Assembly: GCF_902459465.1 (NCBI RefSeq)
Contig: NC_047062.1
Location: forward strand, 30,870,673-30,934,672
Direction: 5' to 3'
Source: Asterias rubens
Taxonomy: Eukaryota; Echinodermata; Asteroidea; Forcipulatida; Asteriidae
DNA: 64,000 bases
Shown here: positions 11,256 to 23,268 of the stretch, piece by piece
Numbering within the stretch: the first letter of the stretch is position 1
How the letters are laid out: each line of letters opens with the position of its first letter
Position numbers and translations under genes: made by a program
Notes under the pieces: generated by a model
The model's database searches: none
What the model was told of the DNA's origin: nothing
What the model saw: only the letters and a program-made list of their open reading frames with translations

Positions 11256-11475
11256 AATTATTCCACCGGCCTCTTGGCGGACGGATGCAAAGAGTGCAAA
11301 TTTTCATATTTTGTTTTCATAGCAGGAGCAAAAAAGGCTGCAACTGAAAATTTCGTATGATAACGCATGAACTCATTTAATGAGTAGAGCTGAAAAATAC
11401 CATACAGAATTCTTGTGAGAAGAAATTCCGTGACAAATATTTCAACTCAAGACACAAGCCATAAACTAAACCATC

Positions 11476-13259
11476 ATGGATCGATTTGAGAGTCTTCGCA
11501 CGACTTTACCAACAGTTTTCCAAGAAGCAAATAGTGACGAGGATGTTGCAACGAAAGAAAGCGATGCGTTCACCAAGTTCGTCACATCTCTCTACTGCAT
11601 AATCTGCGTGGTTGGTATCACTGGTAACTTACTGGTTGCCATCGTACTCCTCCGTGTGCCGTCACTGAGGTCTAACACCAGTGATTTCTTAGTGCATCTC
11701 TCCCTTGTAGATTTCATGGCCTGTGTTATGGTCATCCCAGCTTATCTTCTGCCTAATACCCACTCTCCTCCAAACCCCGGGTTCTTCGGTGAGTTTTGGT
11801 GTCGATTTTACACCAGCGGTTTCCTGTTTTGGTTCTTCACGATGACGTCAGTCTTGGGTTTGACTGTTGTCAATTTGGAGCGCTATGTAGCCATCGTCCA
11901 CCCACACAAATACAAGATCATTTTCATCAAACGGAACAAATACATCATGATTGCTGCGTGTTGGGGTTGTTCCACACTTTCAAAATCTTACAATTGGTTT
12001 ATATTTGAAGAAGATGAAGTAGTGGGATGTCATTTTAAAGGCTGGTCTAACAGAGGAGCTCAGGCGGCATTTGGCTTGTTCACTTTTACGGTCCAATTCT
12101 TCGCTCCGTTCACAGTGATGATTTTTGCGCAGCTGAAAGTTATCTCGACGCTGAACAGACAAGTGAAGATGTTAGCTACTCGAACAGGTTAGTTAATCAG
12201 TCTTTACATATCTCAAGATTGACGAGAAATTTAATGTATCAATATTTTCCGTTCTTCAATGGACTCAGTGCATACAATTTGTTTTTCTTTTTTGGGTATT
12301 CAGCAAATATCGTGTTATGCATCATACATTGATACGATTTAGTTGTGGCTTACACCTACTCGTGTAATAGGCGCCTTTATAAAGCCGGCACCTTTAGAGA
12401 AGGCCAGGGTATACGTTTCCGTTCGTGCCATTGATGACCCGGCGAAAACTTTCGGCACTCGACCGCGATCCAACCGGTGGTTTAATAAATAATTTTAATT
12501 TAAATTTTTTTATTTTATAATAACCGTTATAAGAAATTGCATTGAAGCGATTAAACTATTTATGACGACACACTGCTAAAACGAAAAAAAAATCAAATTT
12601 GTACACTAATTTCGGCCTTAACATTTACATCGGTGTTATTTCAATACCATTGTGGTGACTACTTTGATTCTTAATGATGTGACAACACAATTTGTGTAAA
12701 TTGTAGCCGTCCAAGTTGATGGTGTAGACTGACTGTGAGGCAATGATCTAAAGTATTTCGTTGCATTTTAGCGCTTCTGGACACAGTTGCGATGATCTTG
12801 AACGGCTTAGTACCGTACAACACACATTTGGAGATTTAACGGTGGTTGACTCGCACCTTATGTTTTATTTTGTGTCGACTGCATTCTCTTGCAGCCTCTT
12901 TGGGAGTAAATCCAATCAACCAGGATAAAATGTGGCAGCTCCGAGCCTCCCAAACCCTCGTGAAGACACTCCTGGCATGCGTCATCACATTCGGTGTGTG
13001 CTGGATTCCAAACCAAGTCTGGTTCCTGCTCTTTAACTTCGGTGTTCCATTAAATCTAGGTGGACCTGATCACCATCTCACTGTCATCTTAGCCGTTGGT
13101 AATTCCTGTGTGAATCCAGTCATTTACACAATGACCAACAAGCCGTTCCGTAAAGGGATCAGGGAGCTGTTTTGTAAGCAGCGGGATTCGAACCAGGTGA
13201 CTGACGGTGTAGCGACTGGCACTGTGTCTCAGACCGTCTCCAATACCCAAAAACAATAG
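11476..13259 (+). CDS. GPCR-3: class A receptor, B/A mosaic
   Basis: Exons 11476-12187 and 12895-13259 give 358 codons, all open. The acidic N terminus of about 32 residues is followed by TM1 with Asn51, TM2 with Asp79, Cys109, the Glu-Arg-Tyr motif at 135-137, the loop 2 Cys185, TM5 Pro211, CWIP at 273-276 in TM6 and NPVIY at 311-315. Up to the ERY region it matches the B-type genes (GPCR-4, -6). From HKYKIIF onward (IMIAACWGCSTLSKSYNWF) it matches A-type GPCR-5 and -7. Exon B is A-type (FGVPLNLGGPDHHL). The switch falls between about 11852 and 11918. The likely origin is unequal crossover or gene conversion. It should be a functional orphan receptor; the ligand is unknown. Confidence 0.9.
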
Positions 13260-13645
13260 GCGAGAAGAAGGTCACGATGGGGCCAACCATGCGAGGGGTA
13301 TCGGGACAATGAGCATTTCACGAAATTACGGCAGCAACCCACTTTATGATTTTGTGTTTTGCACAACTGTTTATACTGCATAATCATTGTGTATGTCGTG
13401 GATACTTTCGTAATGTACAGTTTCGATGAACTTGCTGAACAACTAAAGAAAACACGCGAATAAGACAAAAACCACGGATTGCGCTCCGTTTACGCAAAAA
13501 CCCAAATGATCACGGTAATAAGACATCTTGTAAGCGAATGCTCAGATAAACAAACGTTTTTTATCACAATTATAGCACAACACGAGGTCAATGTCAAAAT
13601 AAATTATTGTATTGTTAAGAGGTACATGGTTCAAGGGAGTTTTGA

Positions 13646-14019
13646 TTAAAGACACCGGACACTGTTGGTAATTGTCAAAGACCAGTCTTCTCACTTGGTG
13701 TCTCTCAACACTATGCATAAAATAACAAACCTGTGAAAATTTGAGCTCAGTATTGGTCGTCGAAGTTGCGAGATAATAATGAAAGACAAAACACCCTTGT
13801 CACACGATGTTGTGTGCTTTCAGATTGAGTTAGAGAGCTCAAAATCTAATTCCGAGTTCTCGAAATCAAATTTGTTGAAAATTACTTCTGTCTCGAAAAC
13901 TACGTCACTTCAGAGGGAGCAGTTTCTCACAATGTTTTATAAATTCAACCTTTCCCAAGGATTGTTGCTTATATACTTATTATTTTGAGTAATTGCCAAT
14001 AGTGTCCACTGCCTTTAAA
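13646..14019 (+). mobile_element. MITE family A in the A-to-B spacer (copy 2)
   Basis: Same termini and interior as the copy at 10607-10980. Confidence 0.8.
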
Positions 14020-14286
14020 ACCTTTTGTGCGAGTACAAAAAACATTCCATGACAATATAACTCCCTTTTTCTTCTTCTGTTTTTCTTATATAAAAGATTA
14101 TTAAGTTTTTACTACATAAATTTGTGTACAATAGTCGTGCACTCATGCTAAAAATCCCCCGGCCCCGAAAGAGCCATAAAAACCGCACGATTTATACTTA
14201 ATAATGATATCAACTGTAAAGGTAACTTAACATCTCACTTTGGTTTTCAACTGAGTTGGTTGACGAAGAATTTCTATATCAGTCAC

Positions 14287-14294
14287 TGACGTCA
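14287..14294. promoter_or_regulatory. TGACGTCA element upstream of GPCR-4
   Basis: Perfect CRE-type palindrome 228 bp before the ATG, in the same sequence context as in the other copies. Confidence 0.45.
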
Positions 14295-14514
14295 AATTAT
14301 TCCACCGGCCTCTTGGCGGACGGATGCAAAGAGTGCAAATTTTCATATTTTGTTTTCATAGCAGGAGCAAAAAAGGCTGCAACTGAAAATTTCGTATGAT
14401 AACGCATGAACTCATTTAATGAGTAGAGCTGAAAAATACCATACAGAATTCTTGTGAGAAGAAATTCCGTGACAAATATTTCAACTCAAGACACAAGCCA
14501 TAAACTAAACCATC

Positions 14515-16614
14515 ATGGATCGATTTGAGAGTCTTCGCACGACTTTACCAACAGTTTTCCAAGAAGCAAACAGTGACGAGGATGTTGCAACGAAAGAAAG
14601 CGATGCGTTCACCAAGTTCGTCACATCTCTCTACTGCATAATCTGCGTGGTTGGTATCACTGGTAACTTACTGGTTGCCATCGTACTCCTCCGTGTGCCG
14701 TCACTGAGGTCTAATACCAGTGATTTCTTAGTGCATCTCTCCCTTGTAGATTTCATGGCCTGTGTTATGGTCATCCCAGCTTATCTTCTGCCTAATACCC
14801 ACTCTCCTCCAAACCCCGGGTTCTTCGGTGAGTTTTGGTGTCGATTTTACACCAGCGGTTTCCTGTTTTGGTTCTTCACGATGACGTCAGTCTTGGGTTT
14901 GACTGTCAATTTGGAGCGCTATGTAGCCATCGTCCACCCACACAAATACAAGACTCTTTTCATCAAACGAAACAGATACATCATGATTGCTGCGTGTTGG
15001 GCTTCGGCTGCAGTTTTAGATTCGTCTTCCTTTTTAACGCATGAAGAAGATGAAGTAGTGGGATGTCATTTTAAAGGCTGGTCCAACAGAGGAGCTCAGG
15101 CGACACTTGGCTTGTTTTCTTTCACCGGCAAGTTCTTTGTTCCATTCGCTGTGATGATTCTTGCTCAACTGAAAGTCATCTCTACGCTGAGCAGACAAGT
15201 GAAGATGCTAACTGCTCGAACAGGTTAGTTAGAAAGTTATTATTTCACATTAACGAGAGCAAGAAAGTATCAACTGTTTTATTTTTCAAAGGACTCGGTG
15301 CATACCATTTGTTTTTCTTTTCTGATTTTTTTTAATTTAAACTAGTTAATTATATTAGAGTAACTTTAATAGGGAATAAATTGACAATTCGTTTTCCCCT
15401 ACTTTGACTTGAGCTATAGGCGTATTGGAATAAATGCAAAGCCACATCAATATTAAGAGATACACGTTTTAGCCTCTAAGCCCATAGACCAATACCAATG
15501 CGCAAGCGCAGACTGTTGAATGAGGTGCATTGTGGGATATATATGGATCAAATTTGGTCACCAGCTAGACCACAATGCACCTAATTCCAAGCTTTACGCG
15601 CGCGCCCCGGTAATTGCGAAAAGGTCTATGACCCAATGAAAACTGCTAGCACTCGACCCCGATCCAACCCCAGATCGTCTGCAGATTGAAGGAACACGTT
15701 GCCTTGGATCGGTCGAGTTGGTCTTTGAAAAGCGTTCTGTAAACCGTTTGTTCTAAAATCGATATAGTTAGAAAGATGTTGTAAAAGTAGAATACAATGA
15801 TCTACACAAATATGCCTCGAAATCGCATGGTTTTCTTTTCACCTCGTCGACTAACACGGTAATTTTCAGTGATACTTGTGTGAATCATTATTTTCTACTT
15901 TTAAAACATCTTTCTAACCATATGCATTTCATAACAAACGGTTTCAAACGCTTTTTATACACCAACTCGTCCGATACAAGGCAACGTGTTCCTTTAAAGC
16001 AAAATCAGTTTGTTTTTGTTACAATTACCTTATAGGGTAATTTCATTGAATCAATGCTGACAATTATGTAATTTTTGTTATGATAGACCGACTGTGGGGC
16101 ATGCAGATACAAAAAGTTTGATGATCCCTCCGATTTTAGTTCGACTGATCATGCCGTATCAATATGGGTACCACGAAAACATGTAGATTTACCTCTTCTT
16201 AAGATCGAACCTAACGCGTTAGTTTGTATCGACTTTGCCTTTTCTACAGCCTCTATGGGAGTCAATCCAAGAGACCAGCGTGAAATGTGGCAGCTCCGAG
16301 CCTCCCAAACCCTGGTGAAGACACTCCTGGCCTGCGTCATCACATTCGGTGTGTGCTGGACTCCAAACCAAGTCTTGTTCCTGCTCTTCAATATTGGAGT
16401 TCATGTGACTCTAGGTGATCCTATCCACCGTCTCACAGTCATCTTAGCCGTTGGTAATTCCTGTGTGAATCCAGTCATTTACACAATGACCAACAAGCCG
16501 TTCCGTAAAGGGATCAGGGAGCTGTTTTGTAAGCAGCGGGATTCGAACCAGGTGGCTGACGGTGTAGCGACTGGCACTGTGTCTGAGACCGTCTCCAATG
16601 CCCAAGAACAATAG
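14515..16614 (+). CDS. GPCR-4: class A receptor, B-type, one TM3 residue missing
   Basis: Exons 14515-15223 and 16250-16614 give 357 codons, open throughout. It is almost identical to GPCR-6 and GPCR-8: TM4 region ACWASAAVLDSSSF, loop 2 EEDEVVGCHF, TM6 CWTPNQ, TM7 NPVIY, tail ending SETVSNAQEQ. A three-base deletion near 14905 turns the usual LTVVNLERY into LTVNLERY. One valine of TM3, two residues before the Glu-Arg-Tyr switch, is lost. The frame is kept, but the motif would be rotated on the helix, so coupling may be impaired. A MITE family C copy lies in the intron (15689-15996). Confidence 0.88.
15689..15996. mobile_element. MITE family C in the GPCR-4 intron
   Basis: Same inverted-repeat element and position as at 9298-9602. 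Confidence 0.8.
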
Positions 16615-16973
16615 GAGAGAAGAAGATCACGTTGGGAAACAAACAATAGAAAGTTGGAAAGTGGAAGTAATTTTACCTAGATGTGAACTTTCATCCTTTA
16701 GTAATTACATAGATTTTCAGCAAACAATTTTTGTTATTATTACGGAACGTTCGCGGTAGCCGGATGTCAATTTTGTAAGTACGTTGAATGAAATGAAGTA
16801 AATATCATGGCATTGCACCGAAGTTTAAAGCAGTGTCACATTATTCAAGAATAGAGCATTGAGGGCGTTTCCGAGCAGCCGATTATGTGTGTTTTTTTTT
16901 AAGAAAAGGGGGCATTTATACATGGTGGTGTTGTAAAAAATAATATCCTTTACGTTGCAACAGATTAACATTG

Positions 16974-17348
16974 TTTAAAGCCATTGGACCCTTTCGGTAA
17001 ACAGTGTTGTCCAAGGCCCACACTTTGTGTACCACAACTTCTATTTCAAATAACAAACCTGTGAAAATTTAGGCCTAATCGGTCATCGGAGTCGGGAGAA
17101 AACAACGGAAAATCCCACCCTTGTTTCCGCGCGTTTCGCCGTGTCATGACATGTGTTTAAAATAAATCCGTAATTCTGGTTAACGAGAATTTATATTGTT
17201 TTGCGGTTTTCTCAAAAGTAAAGCATTTCATGGAATAATATTTCAAGAGAAGTCTTTCACCATTGCCTTCTGTAAACCCTGTAAGTTATTTGTAAATCTG
17301 TGAACTTTTTTCTTTTTTTTCTGAACCGAAAGGGTCCAATGGCTTTAA
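16974..17348. mobile_element. MITE family B (unit 1)
   Basis: The termini TTTAAAGCCATTGGACCC and GGGTCCAATGGCTTTAA are inverted repeats. The interior contains AACAAACCTGTGAAAATTTA, which resembles family A, so the two families are probably related. No coding capacity. Confidence 0.8.
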
Positions 17349-18623
17349 TGCACCATGTTACATCCAGTTTAAGTTTAAGATAAAGTGCAAGTTTGTATTT
17401 AACATAAAACAATTGCCAACATTACAAAACGTCGATCACCTCATACATATTTCATACTGCAAGGTATGACCAAAAATTGTGTAATATAACAGTAAAAATA
17501 GGATCCAACAACAACACCGCCATTTTAAAACCAGTCTAAAATAAGAGGACCTGCGTTTGAGGGGAAGTATCAATTTGTTGTTAATTTAATGGTTTGTGTC
17601 TGTTAACTATTTCAAAATAATGTTTTTAATTGAATTTTTAAACAGCTGACATCCTGTTTCCACTAAGCACATTACAACGAACAAAAAAAAATTAATATTG
17701 ATGTTGCTGGGAAAACAGAAACAATTCGTTTTTCAAAATTTCTTGCACGATCATTATGCTCATTATTATTTTCCGATGCAGCAATTGAGTTGGATTTGCA
17801 TGCAACGGTGTAAGTAAATCGCTCAATGTATAATTAACAAGTGTAAATCACAAATACAGGTGGTTAGCTACGTACACGAAGAGTGCCTATACGTTCGCGA
17901 ACACGGCTAAAATACCTGAGAAACTGTGAAACACACTTGACCCCGCTTTTGTTTTCGCAGGTTCTTCATTTTACGGTAAGCAGAACCGTTAAAAAGTAGC
18001 CCTGTTGTGAACTCATCGGACGTTATTACTAAAATGAACATTACAGGGTGTTAAGGCTAACAAACAGTTGCTGACAGTGTGAGCACTTGATATAATCCAC
18101 CATTAATATACATAAACTGATGTTTGATATTGGGTCGGTAGAAATTGGATCAGCCATCTGATGGGTCACTAGAAAATAGTGAAAACCGATTACACATTAA
18201 TATTTTGCGTTACATCGACTTAAACAAAATGAATAAAACGCTCACAGAGCGATAAACTCCAAACGGGAAATTGGTTTTGTTTTGTTCCTCAACAAACAAT
18301 GACATTTCAGACAGAAATATTGCAAGTGATGTTTTCTACTATCATCATCATTAGACCGTGTAAGTTTTATGTAAATCTGTAAAAAAAAATTCTCCGTAAA
18401 GTTCCTTAATTGATTGTAGGTAGGGTGTTGTGAAACGCTTTTGCATCCGTTTCTTTTTATTCAAATCGATCAGTTGCCTTGTCGATTAGGAAATAAATTA
18501 ATATAAGTAAAGAGTCAATGGTGACCTTTGTATCATTCGAAGAGAGTTGAAGGAAGAATACACAGAGTACGTTACTGCTCTGTTCTTTCTTATCAATCAC
18601 TTAACCCTCTAGTCCCTGCATGC

Positions 18624-19176
18624 CACCGCCCGAGTTTCTGAAAACCAATTTTTCAAGATTCTTGCAGTAAACAACTGGAATCGTAATTCAATTTTTAAAA
18701 GATAGCTTAATACATAATATGCACAATTTTTTAACCTTTCGGTAATGTTTGTATAAAAGTACAAGCTCCCATTGGGAACAATAATCGGCTCTCGAATATT
18801 TGTTTGTAAAGATTATTTCATTGAAGCTAATGACGATGAAATAATTTAGCTCATACCAATTAGTAAACACAACGGAAACTGTATTTATTCATCATTAATA
18901 TTGATATTGTCGAAAACTAACGCCTTCGCATTTAATTAGTTCGAGCATTGAGTCAGATAAAAGCATTGAAAAGCTATTGTGTCCATTTTATCCTTACAAA
19001 AAAATATTCGAGAGCCGATTATTGTTCCCAATGGGAGCTTGTACTTTTATACAAACATTACCGAAAGGGTAAAAAAATGTGCATAAATATTAAGCTATCT
19101 TTTAAAAATTGAACTACGATTCCAGTTGTTTACTGCAAGAATCTTGAAAAATTGGTTTTCAGAAACTCGGGCGGTG
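18624..19176. repeat. Long inverted repeat (unit 1)
   Basis: The left arm 18624-18810 and right arm 18993-19176 are near-perfect reverse complements. Paired words include CACCGCCCGAGTTTCTGAAA with its complement, and TCCCATTGGGAACAATAATC with its complement. The loop is about 182 bp. The arms have no coding capacity of their own. The same structure occurs in units 2 and 3. It could be a fold-back transposon or a hairpin-RNA source. Confidence 0.75.
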
Positions 19177-20725
19177 CTTTTAATGAAACAAACCGTAAAG
19201 GAAAAGACGTCTGCATTCAGCCTGGTTCGATTTAAAAATCTGGGAGACCTACATTTTACAAGGACTGCCAAATTATTATAAGTAATCACAACAAATTGTA
19301 TAGGCCTACACGTGAATTCTTTTTTAGATTGCGAAGCAGCGAAGGGGAATAATGTAAAGGTCATGAACAGGTACTGGACATGAACAGATGCTGACCATTA
19401 TGAAACAGAGTCTCTGCCAGTAAGGTATTCACCCGACCCATATACTTTCACTTATTTTTGTATTTTGGGAGTCATGGCGTACATACACAAAAACGATCTG
19501 TTTGATTTTGTACGCACTCCGAGATCCACGTAAGGTTATTATTGTGGTTTTAAGGCATATAGGGTCCACAGTCCACACATGCAAGTACAGAGCGTTTGGA
19601 ATAATAAGGCCAGATACACGACATTGGCCCCTAAAATGGTCATTGCTTGAAACGGTCCAGGAAGGTTCATTAGGATTATACAAAATTACCAGTAGGACTA
19701 TACAAGCACAGGAATGTAATTTGGTGTGCTCTAACTAATTGAATTCCAAGATTAGCTGTTTGTAGCAATTCAACAATAATGTATTGAGGAAACCCACAAA
19801 ACCTCAATTGATAACATAAAAGACATTCTCCTTGCCAATGACAATAAAGTAAATACCAACATTCCTGCTGCGCAGCCAATACTAATACAAATGACGCCCT
19901 CTTGTGTTGCACCAAACACCTGTGCGGTGACGTATGGTTTTGATTGGTCCGTAGTGCCGGTATGCAGGTGTCGCGCTTGCGCATTGTCCTTGCCGTGCGT
20001 TAAACTCTTTTCTTCGACGAAAAAGTGACAAATAAATTGTGTGCATATCTATCAATCATGGACTGCATGGTGGTCGAGTTTGAACTTTACTTTGACTTCA
20101 CAACGAGACGCATATCACGCCACAGACAGAGGTGGGGGTGTTTTCACTCTATCTAGTGAGCCTCACCATGTACTAGGTTTTCTTCCTACATGATCTCATG
20201 AGAAATGTAGTTAAAACAAATAATAATATAGGCCTAAGCCTAATAAAAAACAAAGCAAACGGACTTAAATTAAATAATAGTGTTAGGTTCAGGGGCCCAC
20301 GTACGCTTTGTTTACGTGACAAACATGACAAACATTGTTAATAAAAAATTCGCACCAAGCAAGTTCACAAGGGAATTAACATTTTCACTACTAACTGTTC
20401 AAATCATATGCCCGACATTAAGATTATGTTTGACTTACCCCGACCATAAGTTTTGCAAGGGAGATGAGCTCAGTTTATTCAACCATCTTCAACTCCTCGC
20501 ACATTTCCACACTTTTTAAATGTCGTGCGTGGCGAAAAAAACGCCCGCCCTCTGTAGATCTAAAATGGTAAGTGCAATAGTCTGGCGCATCATACAAGTA
20601 CGTAAAGTACATACATTCTGTTAAGGAACCAGACTGTATAGTTGCTATTTATGGCAGTATGTTATTGGTCAATATTAAACACACCCTATTATAAGCGCAT
20701 AATTTTGACCAATAAAATTAGGTTT

Positions 20726-20877
20726 AAGAAATCATTTAGGTAAGAGGTAAATGTACATCTCTGCTAACGATTGTGTCGACTGCATGCAATCAATGCATCA
20801 TTAAGAAATCATTTAGGTAAGAGGTAAATGTACATCTCTGCTAACGATTGTGTCGACTGCATGCAATCAATGCATCA
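20726..20877 (+). repeat. 77-bp tandem duplication in the spacer
   Basis: AAGAAATCATTTAGGTAAGA and the following 57 bases occur twice in tandem (starts 20726 and 20803). Unit 3 has one copy (from about 40328). In unit 2 the whole area is deleted. Confidence 0.85.
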
Positions 20878-21255
20878 CCTTGCAACACGGCCTTCATAAT
20901 AAATGTCAAAATGTTCAAAACAATAACTGTTTGCAAGTGTTCCTTCAAGCACAAAAACGAGGCCAAGATCGAAACAAATAATTGTATTGCACAGAGGAAT
21001 GTTAGGAGATTTGATTAATAAAACCTTTTTTGAGAGAACAAAAAAACATTAAATGACAACTCTTTACTTGCACCTTTAAAATATTATAGTTATTACTTAA
21101 TAAACGTGTGTTTATCATTCGTGCATTCATGCTAAAAAAACGGCCTCGGCAGAGCCATAAAAACGGAAACATTAATATTCTACATTTTATCAACTGAAAA
21201 TGTAACTTAATTTTGTTCAACTAAGTTGGTTGAAGAAGAGTTTTGTATCAGTCAC

Positions 21256-21263
21256 TGACGTCA
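21256..21263. promoter_or_regulatory. TGACGTCA element upstream of GPCR-5
   Basis: Perfect CRE-type palindrome 230 bp before the ATG. The surrounding leader differs from that of B-type genes, yet the octamer is preserved. Confidence 0.45.
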
Positions 21264-21485
21264 AATCATTCGGCCGGCCTTTTGGCGGATTTATGCAAAG
21301 AGCACATTTTCGAGTACTCATTGCGAGAGCAGACACGGTAGCAAATTGAGCAGGCTGCAACTGATGTCCGTGTGATAAAACCGCATGATAAATTCACTCA
21401 ACGAGCACTGAACTTAATTCTTGTGAGCAGAACATTCTGTGACAAAATATTCCAACTCAAGACACACGCCAAAAACTAAACCATC

Positions 21486-23268
21486 ATGGATCAATTTGAG
21501 AGTCTTGGCACGACTTTATCAACAGTTTTCCAAGGAACAAAGAGTTCTGAGGAGGTTCCAATGGAAGACAACGATGCGTTTGCCAAGTTCATCTTATCTC
21601 TCTACTGCACGATCTGCGTGGTTGGTATCACAGGTAACTTACTCGTTGCCATCGTACTCCTCCGTGTGCCGTCACTGCGGTCTAACACCAGTGATTTCTT
21701 GGTGCATCTCTCCCTTGTAGATTTCATGGCCTGTGTTCTGGTCATCCCAGCTTATCTTCTGCCTAATACCCACTCTCCTCCAAACCCCGGGTTCTTCGGT
21801 GAGTTTTGGTGTCGATTTTACACCAGCGGTTTCCTGTTTTGGTCCTTCGCGTTGACGTCAATCTTGGGTTTGACTGTTGTCAATTTGGAGCGCTATGTAG
21901 CCATCGTCCACCCACACAAATACAAGACCATTTTCATCAAACGGAACAAATACATCATGATTGCTGCGTGTTGGGGTTGTTCCACACTTTCAAAATCTTA
22001 CAATTGGTTTATATTTGAAGAAGATGAAGTAGTGGGATGTCATTTTAAAGGCTGGTCTAACAGAGGAGCTCAGGCGGCATTTGGCTTGTTCACTTTTACG
22101 GTCCAATTCTTCGCTCCGTTCACAGTGATGATTTTTGCGCAGCTGAAAGTTATCTCGACGCTGAACAGACAAGTGAAGATGTTAGCTACTCGAACAGGTT
22201 AGTTAATCAGTCTTTACATATCTCAAGATTGACGAGCAATTTAATGTATCAATATTTTCCATTCTTCAATGGACTCAGTGCATACAATTTGTTTTTCTTT
22301 TTTGGGTATTCAGCAAATATCGTGTTATGCATCATACATTGATACGATTTAGTTGTGGCTTACACCTACTCGTGTAATAGGCACCTTTATAAAGCCGGCA
22401 CCTTTAGAGAAGGCCAGGGTATACGTTTCCGTTCGTGCCATTGATGACCCGGCGAAAACTTTCGGCACTCGACCGCGATCCAACCGGTGGTTTAATAAAT
22501 AATTTTAATTTTAATTTTTTTATTTTATAATAACCGTTATAAGAAAATGCATTGAAGCGATTAAACTATTTTTGACGACACACTGCTCAAACGAAAAAAA
22601 ATCAAATTTGTACACTAATTTCGGCCTTAACATTTACATCGGTGTTATTTCAATACCATTGTGGTGACTACTTTGATTCTTAATGATGTGACAACACCAT
22701 TTGTGTAAATTGTAGCCGTCCAAGTTGATGGTGTAGACTGACTGTGAGGCAATGATCTAAAGTATTTCGTTGCATTTTAGCGCTTCTGGACACAGTTGCG
22801 ATGATCTTGAACGGCTTAGTACCGTACAACACACATTTGAAGATTTAACGGTGGTTGACTCGCACCTTATGTTTTATTTTGTGTCGACTGCATTCTCTTG
22901 CAGCCTCTTTGGGAGTAAATCCAATCAACCAGGATAAAATGTGGCAGCTCCGAGCCTCCCAAACCCTGGTGAAGACACTCCTGGCATGCGTCATCACATT
23001 CGGTGTGTGCTGGATTCCAAACCAAGTCTGGTTCCTGCTCTTCAACTTCGGTGTTCCATTAAATCTAGGTGGACCTGATCGCCATCTCACTGTCATCTTA
23101 GCCGTGGGTAATTCCTGTGTGAATCCAGTCATTTACACAATGACCAACAAGCCGTTCCGTAAAGGGATCAGGGAGCTGTTTTGTAAGCAGCGGGATTCGA
23201 ACCAGGTGACTGACGGTGTAGCGACTGGCACTGTGTCTCAGACCGTCTCCAATACCCAAGAACAATAG
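21486..23268 (+). CDS. GPCR-5: class A receptor, A-type
   Basis: Exons 21486-22197 and 22904-23268 give 358 codons, all open. It represents the A-type: N terminus MDQFESLGTTLSTVF, TM3 FWSFALTSILGL before NLERY (135-137), TM4-loop 2 region CWGCSTLSKSYNW, conserved Cys109 and Cys185, TM5 Pro211, TM6 CWIP (273-276, Thr to Ile at the variable position), TM7 NPVIY, helix 8 FRKGIRELFC and a 28-residue Ser/Thr-rich tail. The intron is 706 bp and lacks the family C MITE of B-type genes. Predicted G-protein-coupled plasma-membrane receptor; ligand unknown. Confidence 0.92.

Larger units (their letters stand above)
10221..11475. other. A-to-B spacer, first copy
   Basis: Nearly identical to 13260-14514, 23269-24523 and 32844-34101. 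It holds the 3' flank of the preceding gene, a MITE family A copy at 10607-10980, a TGACGTCA element and the 5' leader of the next receptor. In the other pairs this spacer lies between an A-type and a B-type gene. Here it lies between GPCR-2 and GPCR-3, which marks a rearrangement. Confidence 0.75.
13260..14514. other. A-to-B spacer, second copy
   Basis: Same structure as 10221-11475, offset by 3039 bp. It contains a MITE family A copy (13646-14019), the TGACGTCA element and the GPCR-4 leader. No other gene seen. Confidence 0.75.
16615..21485. other. B-to-A spacer, unit 1
   Basis: A long gene-poor spacer repeated at 26626-31073 and 36217-40475. It holds MITE family B (16974-17348), a large inverted repeat (18624-19176), a 77-bp tandem duplication (20726-20877) and, near its right end, the TGACGTCA element and leader of GPCR-5. 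No complete gene was found. Two places look exon-like: a plus-strand stretch near 17695-17976 and a minus-strand membrane-segment frame near 19800-19960 (see findings). Confidence 0.6.
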
